DNA of 11,578 nt from Actinomycetales bacterium (GTDB lineage Bacteria > Actinomycetota > Actinomycetes > S36-B12). The translations under genes and the position numbers were made by a program. The notes below the pieces were generated by a model. That model did no database searches. It was not told the DNA's origin and saw nothing but the letters and a program-made list of their open reading frames with translations. The stretch lies in the NCBI GenBank assembly GCA_017849335.1, contig JAFIHP010000080.1, positions 1-11,578 of the forward strand, written 5' to 3'. This document shows positions 5,493 through 11,578 of the stretch, piece by piece; position 1 is the first letter of the stretch, and each line of letters begins with the position of its first letter.

Positions 5493-6435
5493 CTGGCTGC
5501 AGCGCAACACGTTCGACGCGCTCGACTGGCCGCTTTCCCGGGTCCTCGACCTCAAGGGGGAGACCAGCGTCGCGGTGGTGGTGCCTGCGCGCAACGAGGT
5601 GCGGACCATCGGCCACATCGTCCGCCGGGTGGCGACCGAGCTGCCGGGACTCGTGGACGAGCTCGTCGTGATGGACTCGCTGTCCGACGACGGCACCGCC
5701 GAGGCGGCGGCCGTCGCGGGAGCGCGTGTCCACGGCGTGGCGCGGGTCCGGGACGACCTGGGCGTCCACGCCGGCAAGGGCGAGGCGCTGTGGAAGTCCC
5801 TGTTCGTCACGAGGTCGGAGATCCTCGTGTTCCTCGACGGGGACCTCACCGACTGGGGGACGCACTTCGTCACCGGACTGGTGGGACCGCTTCTCGCGAG
5901 GCCGGAGCTCGCGCTCGTCCGCGGGTTCTACGACCGCATCTCGACCGGCAGTGCGCCGACGTCCGGAGGTGGTCGCGTCACGGAGATCTTCGCCCGGCCG
6001 TGGTTGGCGCTCCACCGTCCGGAGCTGGCAGGCGTCGTGCAGCCTCTCGCCGGGGAGTGGAGCATCCGTCGACGCGCGTTCGAGCAGCTGTCGATCCCGC
6101 GCGGCTACGGGGTGGAGCTGTCCACCCTGCTCGACGTCCACTCCGAGCACGGCCTGGAGGCGCTGGGGCAGGTGGACCTCGGACGACGAGGGCACCGAAG
6201 CCAGGACCTGGCCGACCTCGGCGTGATGGCCGCGGAGCTCATGGTCGTGGCCGAACGGCGAAGCTCGACGCAGCAGGCGGACCATGCCCGAGCGAACGTC
6301 CCCGGCGGACCGCGGCTCGCGCACCGGCGTGCGGACGGTCGGTGGACGGAGGCCGAGGTCAGCACCGCGGAGCGACCCCCGGCGTCGGCGATCGCCGACT
6401 ACCCGTCGGTGGGCTTCGCCGCGATAGCCGGCTGA
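5473..6435 (+). CDS. gpgS: Glucosyl-3-phosphoglycerate synthase (GT81 family)
   Basis: The enzyme transfers glucose from a nucleotide sugar (UDP-glucose in mycobacteria) to 3-phosphoglycerate, the first step towards glucosylglycerate or methylglucose lipopolysaccharide. The 320-residue length matches the family. Visible are the N-terminal TFDALDWP-like segment, the nucleotide-sugar strand VVVPARNE (35-42), MDSLSDDGT (67-75), GKGEALWKSL (101-110), the metal-binding D122-G-D124 in place of the more usual DSD, GEWSIRR, RGYGVELSTLLD and the late H in RRGHRS. The ATG at 5473 has GAGGAG seven bases upstream. It overlaps the restored end of the DHPS-like gene, so the two are probably translationally coupled, as folP2-gpgS lie together in Mycobacterium tuberculosis (Rv1207-Rv1208). 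Its 3' end overlaps the convergent BrkB gene by 37 bases. The matching phosphatase GpgP is not in the window. Confidence 0.88.
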   Translation: MNRVVRDWLQRNTFDALDWPLSRVLDLKGETSVAVVVPARNEVRTIGHIVRRVATELPGLVDELVVMDSLSDDGTAEAAAVAGARVHGVARVRDDLGVHAGKGEALWKSLFVTRSEILVFLDGDLTDWGTHFVTGLVGPLLARPELALVRGFYDRISTGSAPTSGGGRVTEIFARPWLALHRPELAGVVQPLAGEWSIRRRAFEQLSIPRGYGVELSTLLDVHSEHGLEALGQVDLGRRGHRSQDLADLGVMAAELMVVAERRSSTQQADHARANVPGGPRLAHRRADGRWTEAEVSTAERPPASAIADYPSVGFAAIAG

Positions 6436-7460
6436 CCGGCAGGAGTCGGCGGGTCGGCTTCGCGGATCGTGACCTCGACCTCGAGGTTGACGGCTTGCGC
6501 CTCCCGGCGCGGATACGCGGCGTACGCGCGCCGGTCCGCGTCGGTGTCCGCCTCCGACCGCACGACGCTGCGAAGGCCGCGCGGCCACAGCCGCATCGCG
6601 AGGACGGTGTTGAGCTCGGCGCAGTAGAGCGTCACCTGCGCCAAGAGGAAGAACCAGAAGAGAAGTCCGACGACGACGGCGAAGGTGCCGTACTGCGACT
6701 GGGCACCCGAGATCCGGCTCGTGAGCAGTCCGGTCGCGAGCGACTGCATGACGGCCCAGGCGACCGCGGCGATCGCCGCGCCCGGCAGAACGGACCGCCA
6801 CGAGACCGTCGCCACCGTGGCCTGACGGAACGCGGTCGCGATCACGGCCGTGTTCAGCAGCAGCACGACGCCCGTGGTCACGACGGACGTCGCCGGGCCG
6901 GCGACAGCCCGGACGGCGATGCCCTGCAGGACCGTGGTGAGAGGAAGCCCGACACCGACGAGGACGAGCAGGAGGACGCTCCGGGCCAGCCGCGGCAGCA
7001 GACCGGAGCGGCGCACCTTGGGTACCTCGTAGATCGTGTCCATCGCGGTCTGCATCGTGTTCGCGACGGCGAGCCCGCTCCACAGGCCGACGACGAGGCC
7101 GACGACCAGCGCGAGCCCGGAGACGTCGAGGGGCACGAACGTCACGCCGTCACCGCCGACGGACAGGAAGCTCCCGGCCGCCGTCCGGACGATCTCGTCG
7201 GCCAGTTCGGGGTATCCCGCGAGGACGCGCGACACGACGGTTGCCAGGACGATGAGGAGGGGGAACACCGACAAGAAGGCGTAGTACGAGACGAGGGAGG
7301 CGAGGGACGAGGCGTCGTCGTCTCCGAACTTCTTCACCACCGCTACCGCCACCGCGAGCGGAGGAAACCTCTGCTGGAGCCGGTCGAGTCTGTCGAGGGG
7401 GCGCGGCAGGGGCTCGCGTTGGTCCCCGGCCTCCGGTTCCTCCTCGTGGGCCGTGGTCAT
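6399..7460 (-). CDS. YihY/BrkB family inner membrane protein
   Basis: The 353-residue protein has a hydrophilic N-terminus and about six membrane segments, near residues 55-80, 112-135, 158-180, 188-208, 225-247 and 255-282. SYYAFLSVFPLLIVL and the last segment GLLFWFFLLAQVTLYCAELNTVL are hallmarks of the YihY/BrkB family. The ~60-residue C-terminal tail is polar and cytoplasmic or disordered. The molecular function of the family is unresolved; the old ribonuclease BN label is a misassignment. The ATG at 7458-7460 has GAGAG four bases upstream and starts 20 bases after the hydrophilic repeat gene, so it is the third gene of the YtxH-like operon. Its last 37 bases overlap the end of gpgS on the other strand. 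The operon promoter resembles a stress-sigma site. Confidence 0.9.
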   Translation of the reverse strand: MTTAHEEEPEAGDQREPLPRPLDRLDRLQQRFPPLAVAVAVVKKFGDDDASSLASLVSYYAFLSVFPLLIVLATVVSRVLAGYPELADEIVRTAAGSFLSVGGDGVTFVPLDVSGLALVVGLVVGLWSGLAVANTMQTAMDTIYEVPKVRRSGLLPRLARSVLLLVLVGVGLPLTTVLQGIAVRAVAGPATSVVTTGVVLLLNTAVIATAFRQATVATVSWRSVLPGAAIAAVAWAVMQSLATGLLTSRISGAQSQYGTFAVVVGLLFWFFLLAQVTLYCAELNTVLAMRLWPRGLRSVVRSEADTDADRRAYAAYPRREAQAVNLEVEVTIREADPPTPAGQPAIAAKPTDG

Positions 7461-7480
7461 GTGACTCTCGTAGCGGCGTA

Positions 7481-7732
7481 CTACTGCTGCGGATCCTCGG
7501 CCCGAAGCGGCTGCCCGCCGTCGCCACGCTCGACATGGTCGCTCTCGTCGGACCCTCGATCCCCCTCGTGGTCCGACCCTCGATCCCCCTCGTGGTCCGA
7601 CCCTCGATCCCCCTCCTGGCGGCCCGGGCGGGTCTCGGGATCCTCGGTCGATGCGCCCACCGGACGCTCCTCGTCAGGGACGAGGTCGTCGGACAACGGC
7701 TGCCGCAGGGGTTCTGGCTGCTGGGTGCTCAT
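7481..7732 (-). CDS. Small hydrophilic, disordered protein with EGDRGSDH repeats
   Basis: The 83-residue protein has no hydrophobic segment and is dominated by Asp, Glu, Arg, Gly, Ser and Pro, with 11 Gly. Its centre holds three tandem copies of EGDRGSD, the first two followed by H. The start is secure because AGGAGG lies four bases before the ATG and 14 bases separate it from the stop of the preceding gene. Gly-rich, strongly hydrophilic repeat proteins such as Bacillus GsiB are general-stress hydrophilins; a similar role is suggested by composition and by the SigB-like promoter of this operon, but there is no sequence-level homology that I can claim. Repeat number could vary among strains without breaking the frame. 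Confidence 0.72.
   Translation of the reverse strand: MSTQQPEPLRQPLSDDLVPDEERPVGASTEDPETRPGRQEGDRGSDHEGDRGSDHEGDRGSDESDHVERGDGGQPLRAEDPQQ
7551..7617. repeat. 24-bp tandem repeat, about 2.7 copies, in frame
   Basis: Two copies (7551-7574 and 7575-7598) are identical over all 24 bases, and a third partial copy matches for 17 bases before a single mismatch near 7616. The unit encodes eight residues on the minus strand, so gain or loss of a unit keeps the frame. The lack of divergence suggests recent expansion. Confidence 0.85.
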
Positions 7733-7746
7733 GGTTCCTCCTCGCC

Positions 7747-8028
7747 TCAGGCCCCGCCGGACGCACCGGGGGCGATCCGGTCGGCGACCTCGTCGACCTT
7801 GGTGGCGACGTCGTCGCTGACGTCCTGAACGCGCGCACTGGCGGCGTGGGCGACGTCCCCGGCCGCCTGGGCCAGTCGTTGCCCGGCATCGCCGATCCCG
7901 TCCGCGCCCAGGAACGCGTCGGCCTGCGCGCGGAGCTTCTCGACCAGTTCCGGACCGCGTCCGGACCCCGCGAGATAGCCCGCAGCGAATCCCGCTGTCA
8001 GGACCAGTGCCGTGCGCATGCGAAGCAT
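7747..8028 (-). CDS. YtxH-like membrane-anchored helical protein
   Basis: The 93-residue protein has a single N-terminal hydrophobic, Gly/Ala-rich segment (residues ~5-21, RTALVLTAGFAAGYLAG). An amphipathic, Ala-rich helical region with regularly spaced charged residues follows. The architecture resembles YtxH-like general-stress proteins of Gram-positives, but similarity is by pattern only. The ATG at 8026-8028 is chosen because GGAAGGGG lies five bases upstream. An upstream in-frame ATG at 8049 has no ribosome site and would lie almost at the predicted transcription start. It is the first gene of an operon with the repeat protein (14-base gap) and BrkB. The likely position is anchored in the cytoplasmic membrane with the helical tail in the cytoplasm or periplasm (undetermined). 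Confidence 0.7.
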   Translation of the reverse strand: MLRMRTALVLTAGFAAGYLAGSGRGPELVEKLRAQADAFLGADGIGDAGQRLAQAAGDVAHAASARVQDVSDDVATKVDEVADRIAPGASGGA

Positions 8029-8059
8029 GGAGACCCCTTCCGTCGTCATCGCCGGGGAC

Positions 8060-8084
8060 GTACCCGGGGGCGGCGGAGTTAAAC
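8060..8084 (-). promoter_or_regulatory. SigB/SigF-type promoter of the YtxH-like/repeat/BrkB operon
   Basis: The minus strand reads GTTTAA (8079-8084), a 13-base spacer, then GGGTAC (8060-8065). This is an exact match to the SigB -35 and five of six bases of GGGTAT (all six of the GGGTAC form seen in actinobacteria), with spacing in the usual 12-14 range. Predicted transcription starts near 8053, leaving a ~24-base leader that contains the GGAAGGGG ribosome site. Confidence 0.72.
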
Positions 8085-8107
8085 CGCGACGCGGGTCGAG
8101 AGGGTCG

Positions 8108-8875
8108 CTAGCGCCGTGGACGTGCCGCGGTTATCGCCTGGCTCAACGCGTGCGCCTGGTGCAGCAGGAGCGTGCCGAGCTCACGTCGTCGGGGCGCGAT
8201 CCGCTGCTCGATCCCGGTGAGGGTCAGCGCCCACCGCGCCGAGCCGTCGCCGTCGAAGACCGCCGCGCCCACGCCCCAGCTCCCCTCCACGAGCAGCCCG
8301 GGGTTGACGGCGTAGCCCTCGAGCTGGGTCTGGCGGATGCGCTCCCGGATCCGTGCCGTGTCGTGCGAGGCGCCGTAGCCCGTCGCGAGGTCGGCCCCTC
8401 CCAGGAACGCATCCATCTCGCTGCGAGGCAGGAACGCGAGGATGACCAACCCGGCCGACGCGACACCGAGGGGGAACCGGATGCCCTCGTACAGCACGTG
8501 CGACCGCACGGGGAAGCTGCCGTCCTCGCGGAGCAGGCACACGGTCTCGTTGCCGCGCCGGGCCGAGAAGAACGCACTCTCGCCCGTCGCGTCCGCCAGC
8601 GTCCGGACGATCGGCTGTGCCAGCGACGTGACGTCGTACCGCGGCGCTGCGGTCTGGCCCAACAGGTACAGCTCGGGACCGAGCAGCCAGCGCCCGGACG
8701 GGTCGCGGTCTACGAAGCCCTGGTCCTGCAGGGTCGTGAGGAGTCGGTGCGCGGTCGGTCGGGCGAGCCCGGTCGCCCGGGCGAGCTCGGAGGTCGTGGT
8801 TCCCGTCGGTTCTCCCGCGGCGACTGCGCGCAGCAGCGCGCTGATCCGACCGGCGACGTCCACGGGTGTGTTCAT
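8108..8875 (-). CDS. IclR family transcriptional regulator
   Basis: The 255-residue length is typical of the family. The N-terminal winged helix-turn-helix is at ~8-70, with SELARATGLARPTAHRLLTTL as the HTH core and GFVDRDPSGRWLLG as the wing. The C-terminal GAF-like effector domain (~80-250) contains VLYEGIRFPLGVASAGLVILAFL and the late GVGAAVFDGDG segment. IclR proteins bind small carboxylates or aromatics and repress or activate a neighbouring catabolic operon. The gene is divergent from scoA-scoB across ~100 bases, so that CoA-transferase operon is the likely target. No Shine-Dalgarno precedes the ATG at 8873-8875. TAGCGT seven bases upstream suggests a leaderless transcript. The effector is unknown; acetoacetate or a 3-oxoacid is a guess from context. 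Confidence 0.9.
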   Translation of the reverse strand: MNTPVDVAGRISALLRAVAAGEPTGTTTSELARATGLARPTAHRLLTTLQDQGFVDRDPSGRWLLGPELYLLGQTAAPRYDVTSLAQPIVRTLADATGESAFFSARRGNETVCLLREDGSFPVRSHVLYEGIRFPLGVASAGLVILAFLPRSEMDAFLGGADLATGYGASHDTARIRERIRQTQLEGYAVNPGLLVEGSWGVGAAVFDGDGSARWALTLTGIEQRIAPRRRELGTLLLHQAHALSQAITAARPRR

Positions 8876-8882
8876 TCAGTGG

Positions 8883-8888
8883 ACGCTA
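8883..8888 (-). promoter_or_regulatory. -10 element for a leaderless iclR transcript
   Basis: On the minus strand TAGCGT fits TANNNT and ends seven bases before the ATG, with no ribosome site between them. No clear -35 is present at 16-18 bases, so expression may depend on the regulator itself. Confidence 0.45.
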
Positions 8889-8942
8889 CCCCCGGGCCGT
8901 TTCCGACCGGCGAGCAGTCGCCGCCGGACTCCGTGCCACGTG

Positions 8943-8972
8943 TTGACGGGTCGCGGACCGCTCACCTTGAAT
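8943..8972 (+). promoter_or_regulatory. Candidate promoter of scoA, possibly leaderless
   Basis: TTGACG (8943-8948), an 18-base spacer and TTGAAT (8967-8972) lie just before the GTG start at 8979. The -35 matches five of six consensus bases. The -10 lacks the usual A at position 2. The six-base gap to GTG and the absence of a Shine-Dalgarno suggest that transcription starts at the start codon. Confidence 0.4.
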
Positions 8973-8995
8973 CCGGCTGTGGACAAGGTGATTCA
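8968..8995. promoter_or_regulatory. Inverted repeat over the scoA promoter and start, candidate IclR operator
   Basis: TGAATC (8968-8973) and GATTCA (8990-8995) are inverted arms 22 bp apart centre to centre, about two helical turns. One overlaps the -10 and the other the first codons. A further ATTCAG at 8874-8879 covers the iclR start. These AT-rich words stand out in a GC-rich region, but six-base arms could arise by chance. Confidence 0.3.
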
Positions 8996-9755
8996 GCATG
9001 CCGCCGACGCGATCGGCGACATCCCGAGCGGGTCGACCATCGCCGTCGGAGGCTTCGGTCTCTGCGGCATCCCGTCGGTCCTGATCGCGGCACTGCTCGA
9101 CAGCGGAGCGGACGACCTCGAGGTCGTGTCCAACAACTGCGGAGTCGACGACTGGGGTCTGGGGCTGCTGCTGAACGCCAAGCGCATCCGGCGGATGGTG
9201 TCGTCCTACGTGGGGGAGAACCGGGAGTTCGCCCGGCAGTACCTCGCCGGTGAGCTCGAGGTGGAGCTGACGCCGCAGGGCACGCTCGCCGAGCGCATGC
9301 GCGCGGGCGGCTCGGGCATCGCGGCGTTCTTCACCCGGACCGGCGTCGGCACCCAGGTCGCGACCGGCGGGCTTCCGTGGCGGTACGACGCCGAGGGCGG
9401 CGTGGCGGTCGCGTCCCCGGCCAAGGAGACGCGGGAGTTCCGGGGCCACGACTACGTCCTCGAGGAGGGGATCGTCGCGGACTTCGGACTCGTGCGGGCG
9501 TGGAAGGGGGACCGGCACGGGAACCTCGTGTTCCGCGACTCTGCGCGCAACTTCAACCCGCTCGCCGCGATGTGCGGCCGTCTCACCATCGCCGAGGTCG
9601 AGGTGCTCGTCGAGCCGGGTGAGCTCGACCCCAACGAGGTCCACACCCCCGGGGTGTTCGTCCAGCGGGTCGTCCCGCTGACGGCCGAGCAGGCCGCGGA
9701 GAAGCGCATCGAGAAGCGCACGACGACCTCGACGATCGGCGGAGGTGCCCAGTGA
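8979..9755 (+). CDS. scoA: 3-oxoacid CoA-transferase subunit A
   Basis: With ScoB this subunit forms succinyl-CoA:3-oxoacid CoA-transferase, which moves CoA from succinyl-CoA to acetoacetate or a similar 3-oxoacid. The 258-residue product begins at GTG 8979, giving MDKVIQHAADAIGDIPSG, the normal start of the family; the frame is open far upstream but lacks family sequence there. Seen are GGFGLCGIP (24-32), SNNCG, SYVGENREFARQ, ELTPQGTLAERMRAGG, the GGLPWRYDAEGGVAV insertion typical of actinobacterial ScoA rather than PcaI, KGDRHGNLVFR and HTPGVFVQRVV. No Shine-Dalgarno precedes the start, so translation may be leaderless. It is followed by scoB with a 4-base overlap. 3-oxoadipate as substrate (PcaI/PcaJ function) is not excluded, given the IclR-type neighbour. 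Confidence 0.9.
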   Translation: MDKVIQHAADAIGDIPSGSTIAVGGFGLCGIPSVLIAALLDSGADDLEVVSNNCGVDDWGLGLLLNAKRIRRMVSSYVGENREFARQYLAGELEVELTPQGTLAERMRAGGSGIAAFFTRTGVGTQVATGGLPWRYDAEGGVAVASPAKETREFRGHDYVLEEGIVADFGLVRAWKGDRHGNLVFRDSARNFNPLAAMCGRLTIAEVEVLVEPGELDPNEVHTPGVFVQRVVPLTAEQAAEKRIEKRTTTSTIGGGAQ

Positions 9756-10384
9756 GCTGGAACCGGGAGCAGATGGCGACGCGGGCGGCAGCCGAGCTGG
9801 CCGACGGCTCGTACGTGAACCTGGGCATCGGCCTGCCGACCCTCGTGCCGAACTACGTCGCGGACGGCGTCGAGCTCGTGCTCCAGAGCGAGAACGGCAT
9901 CCTCGGCGTGGGCCCCTACCCGGACGACGACGATGTCGACCCGGATCTCATCAACGCCGGGAAGGAGACCGTCACCGTCCGGGACGGAGCCTCGTTCTTC
10001 GACTCGGCCACCAGCTTCGGCATGATCCGCAGCGGCAAGATCGACGCCGCCATCCTCGGGGCCATGCAGGTGTCCGCCACCGGTGACATCGCGAACTGGA
10101 TGATCCCCGGGAAGATGGTCAAGGGCATGGGGGGAGCGATGGACCTGGTCCATGGAGCCCGCCGCGTCATCGTCCTGATGGAGCACGTCGCGAAGGACGG
10201 CTCGTACAAGATCGTCGACGAGTGCTCGCTTCCGTTGACAGGCCAGGCCGTCGTCCACCGCATCATCACCGACCTGGCCGTCATCGACGTGACCAGCGAC
10301 GGGCTGCGCCTGGTCGAGCTGGCTCCGGGCGTCGGACTGGACGAGGTGCGCGAGAAGACCGAGCCCCAGCTCCTCACCGACTGA
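9752..10384 (+). CDS. scoB: 3-oxoacid CoA-transferase subunit B
   Basis: This 210-residue subunit carries the catalytic glutamate that forms the enzyme-CoA thioester. It lies in LQSENGILGVGPY, with Glu47 in the SENG motif. Other family blocks are NLGIGLPTLVPNY (23-35), DGASFFDSATSFGMIRSGKID, GDIANWMIPGKMVKGMGGAMDLV and TDLAVIDV. The GTG start at 9752 overlaps the scoA stop as GTGA and has GGAGG six bases upstream, so the subunits are translationally coupled and made in equal amounts. Length and motifs are complete. Its last 11 bases overlap the end of the convergent transporter gene. The protein acts in the cytoplasm in ketone-body or 3-oxoacid use. Confidence 0.93.
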   Translation: MSWNREQMATRAAAELADGSYVNLGIGLPTLVPNYVADGVELVLQSENGILGVGPYPDDDDVDPDLINAGKETVTVRDGASFFDSATSFGMIRSGKIDAAILGAMQVSATGDIANWMIPGKMVKGMGGAMDLVHGARRVIVLMEHVAKDGSYKIVDECSLPLTGQAVVHRIITDLAVIDVTSDGLRLVELAPGVGLDEVREKTEPQLLTD

Positions 10385-11578
10385 CGGGGCGCGATCGCCT
10401 CGGCCGCGTCCCGGTCGCCGCGAGCGCTGCGAGGGCGAGCGCGGCGCCGACCGCGAACGACAGGCGGCTCCCCGAGATGACTGCGTCGGACGGTGCCGTG
10501 GCGAGGCTGCTCGTCGCGGCCCCGGCCGCGAGCAGCGCGCCCATCACGGAGGCGCCGAGGATCAGTCCCACGTTTCGGGAGAGCGTCAGAAGAGCTCCGG
10601 CCAGGCCCTGCTGTGCCGCGTCGACGCCCGTCATCATCGCCGTGTTGTTCGCGGCCTGGAACACCTGGTATCCCGGGGTCAGGATGACGATCGCGCAGAG
10701 GTAGCCGGCGACGTGGGCCCATGCCAACGCGAGGACTGTCGTGCCCGCGAACACGAGGGCGAGCCCGCAGACCAGGACGGTCGGGGAGCCGAACCGGTCG
10801 ACCAGGCGTCCGGACGGCGCCCCGGTGACCATCGAGATGAGCGGTCCGACAGCCATGACCGCACCGGCCGCCGCGATCGGCAGACCCAGCCCCCGCGTGA
10901 GGTAGAACGGCGCGACGATCAGTGTCGTCATCATGATCGTGGCGACGAGGAGGTTCGCCGTCAGCGCCCCGGCGCGAGCCCGGTCCCGCAGCAGTCGAAG
11001 CTCGATCACCGGATGCGCGGATCGTCGCTCGATGACGACGAAACCGAACAGGCACGCGGCGGCCGTTCCCGCGAGAGGGACCACCGCGTCACGGTGAGTG
11101 GCCGTGGTCGCCGCGAGAGCGAACAGCACGAGAGTCGCGGTGAGCAGGAGAACTCCCATCGGATCCAGGCCCGAGCCCGCCGACGTCCTCGACGGGACCG
11201 ATGCCGGGAGCGCCCGGGCGAGCAGCAGCGTCGCGGCGGCGCCGACCGCGAGCGCGACGAAGGCGGCACGCCAGCCCGGCCCTTGGACCAGGAGGCCGCC
11301 TATCGACGGTCCCGCCGCCGTCCCGACCGCCGAGGCGGAGCCCAGCAGGCCCATCGCGCTCCCGACGCGGTCGGGCGGGACGGACTCTCGTACCAGCGCG
11401 ACGGTCAACGCGAGCATCGCGGCTCCGCCGGCCCCCTGCACGACGCGTCCCGCGACCAGCGCCCACAACGACGGCGCGACGGCGCACGCGGCGGACCCCG
11501 CGGCGAACGTCGCGATACCTCCGGTCAGCACGGCCCGTCGCCCGAACCGGTCTCCCGCACGACCCGCAGGAACCACGA
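10374..11578 (-). CDS. MFS transporter, DHA2-like (N-terminus off window)
   Basis: The minus-strand frame is open to the right edge, so the beginning of the protein is missing. The first visible residues, VVPAGRAGDRFGRRAVL, are the MFS motif A loop between helices 2 and 3, so about 60 residues are probably lost. The ~401 residues left contain about ten to twelve hydrophobic segments; the RVVQGAGGAAMLALTVALV and GWRAAFVALAVGA regions fit helices 4-6 of drug:proton antiporters of the 14-helix DHA2 group. A polar Arg-rich tail ends the protein. Such transporters export drugs, dyes or metabolites using the proton gradient; the substrate cannot be told. It converges on scoB with an 11-base overlap and so is probably not part of that operon. 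Confidence 0.85.
   Translation of the reverse strand, partial: VVPAGRAGDRFGRRAVLTGGIATFAAGSAACAVAPSLWALVAGRVVQGAGGAAMLALTVALVRESVPPDRVGSAMGLLGSASAVGTAAGPSIGGLLVQGPGWRAAFVALAVGAAATLLLARALPASVPSRTSAGSGLDPMGVLLLTATLVLFALAATTATHRDAVVPLAGTAAACLFGFVVIERRSAHPVIELRLLRDRARAGALTANLLVATIMMTTLIVAPFYLTRGLGLPIAAAGAVMAVGPLISMVTGAPSGRLVDRFGSPTVLVCGLALVFAGTTVLALAWAHVAGYLCAIVILTPGYQVFQAANNTAMMTGVDAAQQGLAGALLTLSRNVGLILGASVMGALLAAGAATSSLATAPSDAVISGSRLSFAVGAALALAALAATGTRPRRSRPVSR

Noticed and set aside
7020..7025. GGGTAC on the + strand inside the BrkB gene
   Set aside because: No GTTT-like -35 lies 12-16 bases upstream and it is inside a coding region with no gene downstream on that strand. It is part of a GGTACC restriction-like palindrome.
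5062..7083. A 673-codon open frame on the - strand
   Set aside because: It is an artefact of high third-position GC antisense to the DHPS-like gene and gpgS, and of BrkB in another frame. The translation is Arg/His/Pro-rich with no recognisable domain.
7209..7216. GGGTAT on the + strand inside the BrkB gene
   Set aside because: It matches a SigB -10 by letters only. There is no -35 at the right distance and no plus-strand gene follows.
5790..7820. A 676-codon open frame on the + strand
   Set aside because: It runs out of frame through gpgS and then antisense through the BrkB operon. No motifs, and it conflicts with four well-supported genes.
8029..8049. Earlier ATG for the YtxH-like gene at 8047-8049
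   Set aside because: It has no ribosome site and would lie about four bases from the predicted transcription start, whereas the ATG at 8028 has GGAAGGGG five bases upstream.
8442..8978. N-terminal extension of ScoA in the same open frame
   Set aside because: The ~179 extra residues are antisense to the iclR gene and lack family sequence. The conserved ScoA start (DKV...DIPSG) coincides with the GTG at 8979.

Overview
The window is GC-rich throughout, with strong purine-rich Shine-Dalgarno sequences on several genes, frequent GTG starts and apparently leaderless starts on others. The gene set includes a SigB/SigF-type sigma factor, a DUF6458 protein, a GpgS-type glucosyltransferase beside a DHPS paralogue, and a ScoA/ScoB CoA-transferase pair under an IclR regulator. 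Together these point to a chromosomal segment of a high-GC Actinomycetota, probably Micrococcales-like (inference; the genus cannot be read from the sequence). I see no tRNA, rRNA, CRISPR array, insertion sequence or integrase. Both edges cut through genes, and no gene-free stretch reaches 300 bases.

Layout. (1) 1-2912, glycan and envelope block: the C-terminal part of a helical-barrel carbohydrate-type protein on + faces a minus-strand operon of DUF6458 membrane protein, small CxxC protein and GH130 glycosidase/phosphorylase. (2) 3007-4498, stress block: a hemerythrin-like protein on - is divergent from a SigB/SigF-type sigma factor on +, which ends in a strong hairpin. (3) 4589-6435: a non-canonical dihydropteroate synthase-like gene, frameshifted at a run of seven G, overlaps gpgS. 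This pairing matches folP2-gpgS of mycobacteria. (4) 6399-8028, minus-strand operon: YtxH-like membrane-anchored protein, hydrophilic repeat protein and YihY/BrkB membrane protein. (5) 8108-10384: an IclR regulator divergent from scoA-scoB. (6) 10374-11578: an MFS transporter, truncated by the right edge.

How the parts may work together. The most interesting signal is regulatory. The promoter region of the YtxH-like operon has GTTTAA-N13-GGGTAC, and that of the hemerythrin gene has GTTTTG-N14-GGGTTC. The DUF6458-GH130 operon has a GGGTAC -10 with a poor -35. These resemble the promoter class read by SigB/SigF sigma factors, and one such factor is encoded in the same window. I infer a local general-stress regulon covering a hemerythrin-like protein, envelope proteins, a hydrophilin-like repeat protein and possibly glycan turnover. 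The sigma gene carries a stem-loop over its own Shine-Dalgarno region. Other observations are the frameshift in the DHPS-like gene, its altered pterin/pABA loop, a hemerythrin domain lacking its first His ligand, and a leaderless-looking divergent iclR/scoA region with repeated ATTCA half-sites.
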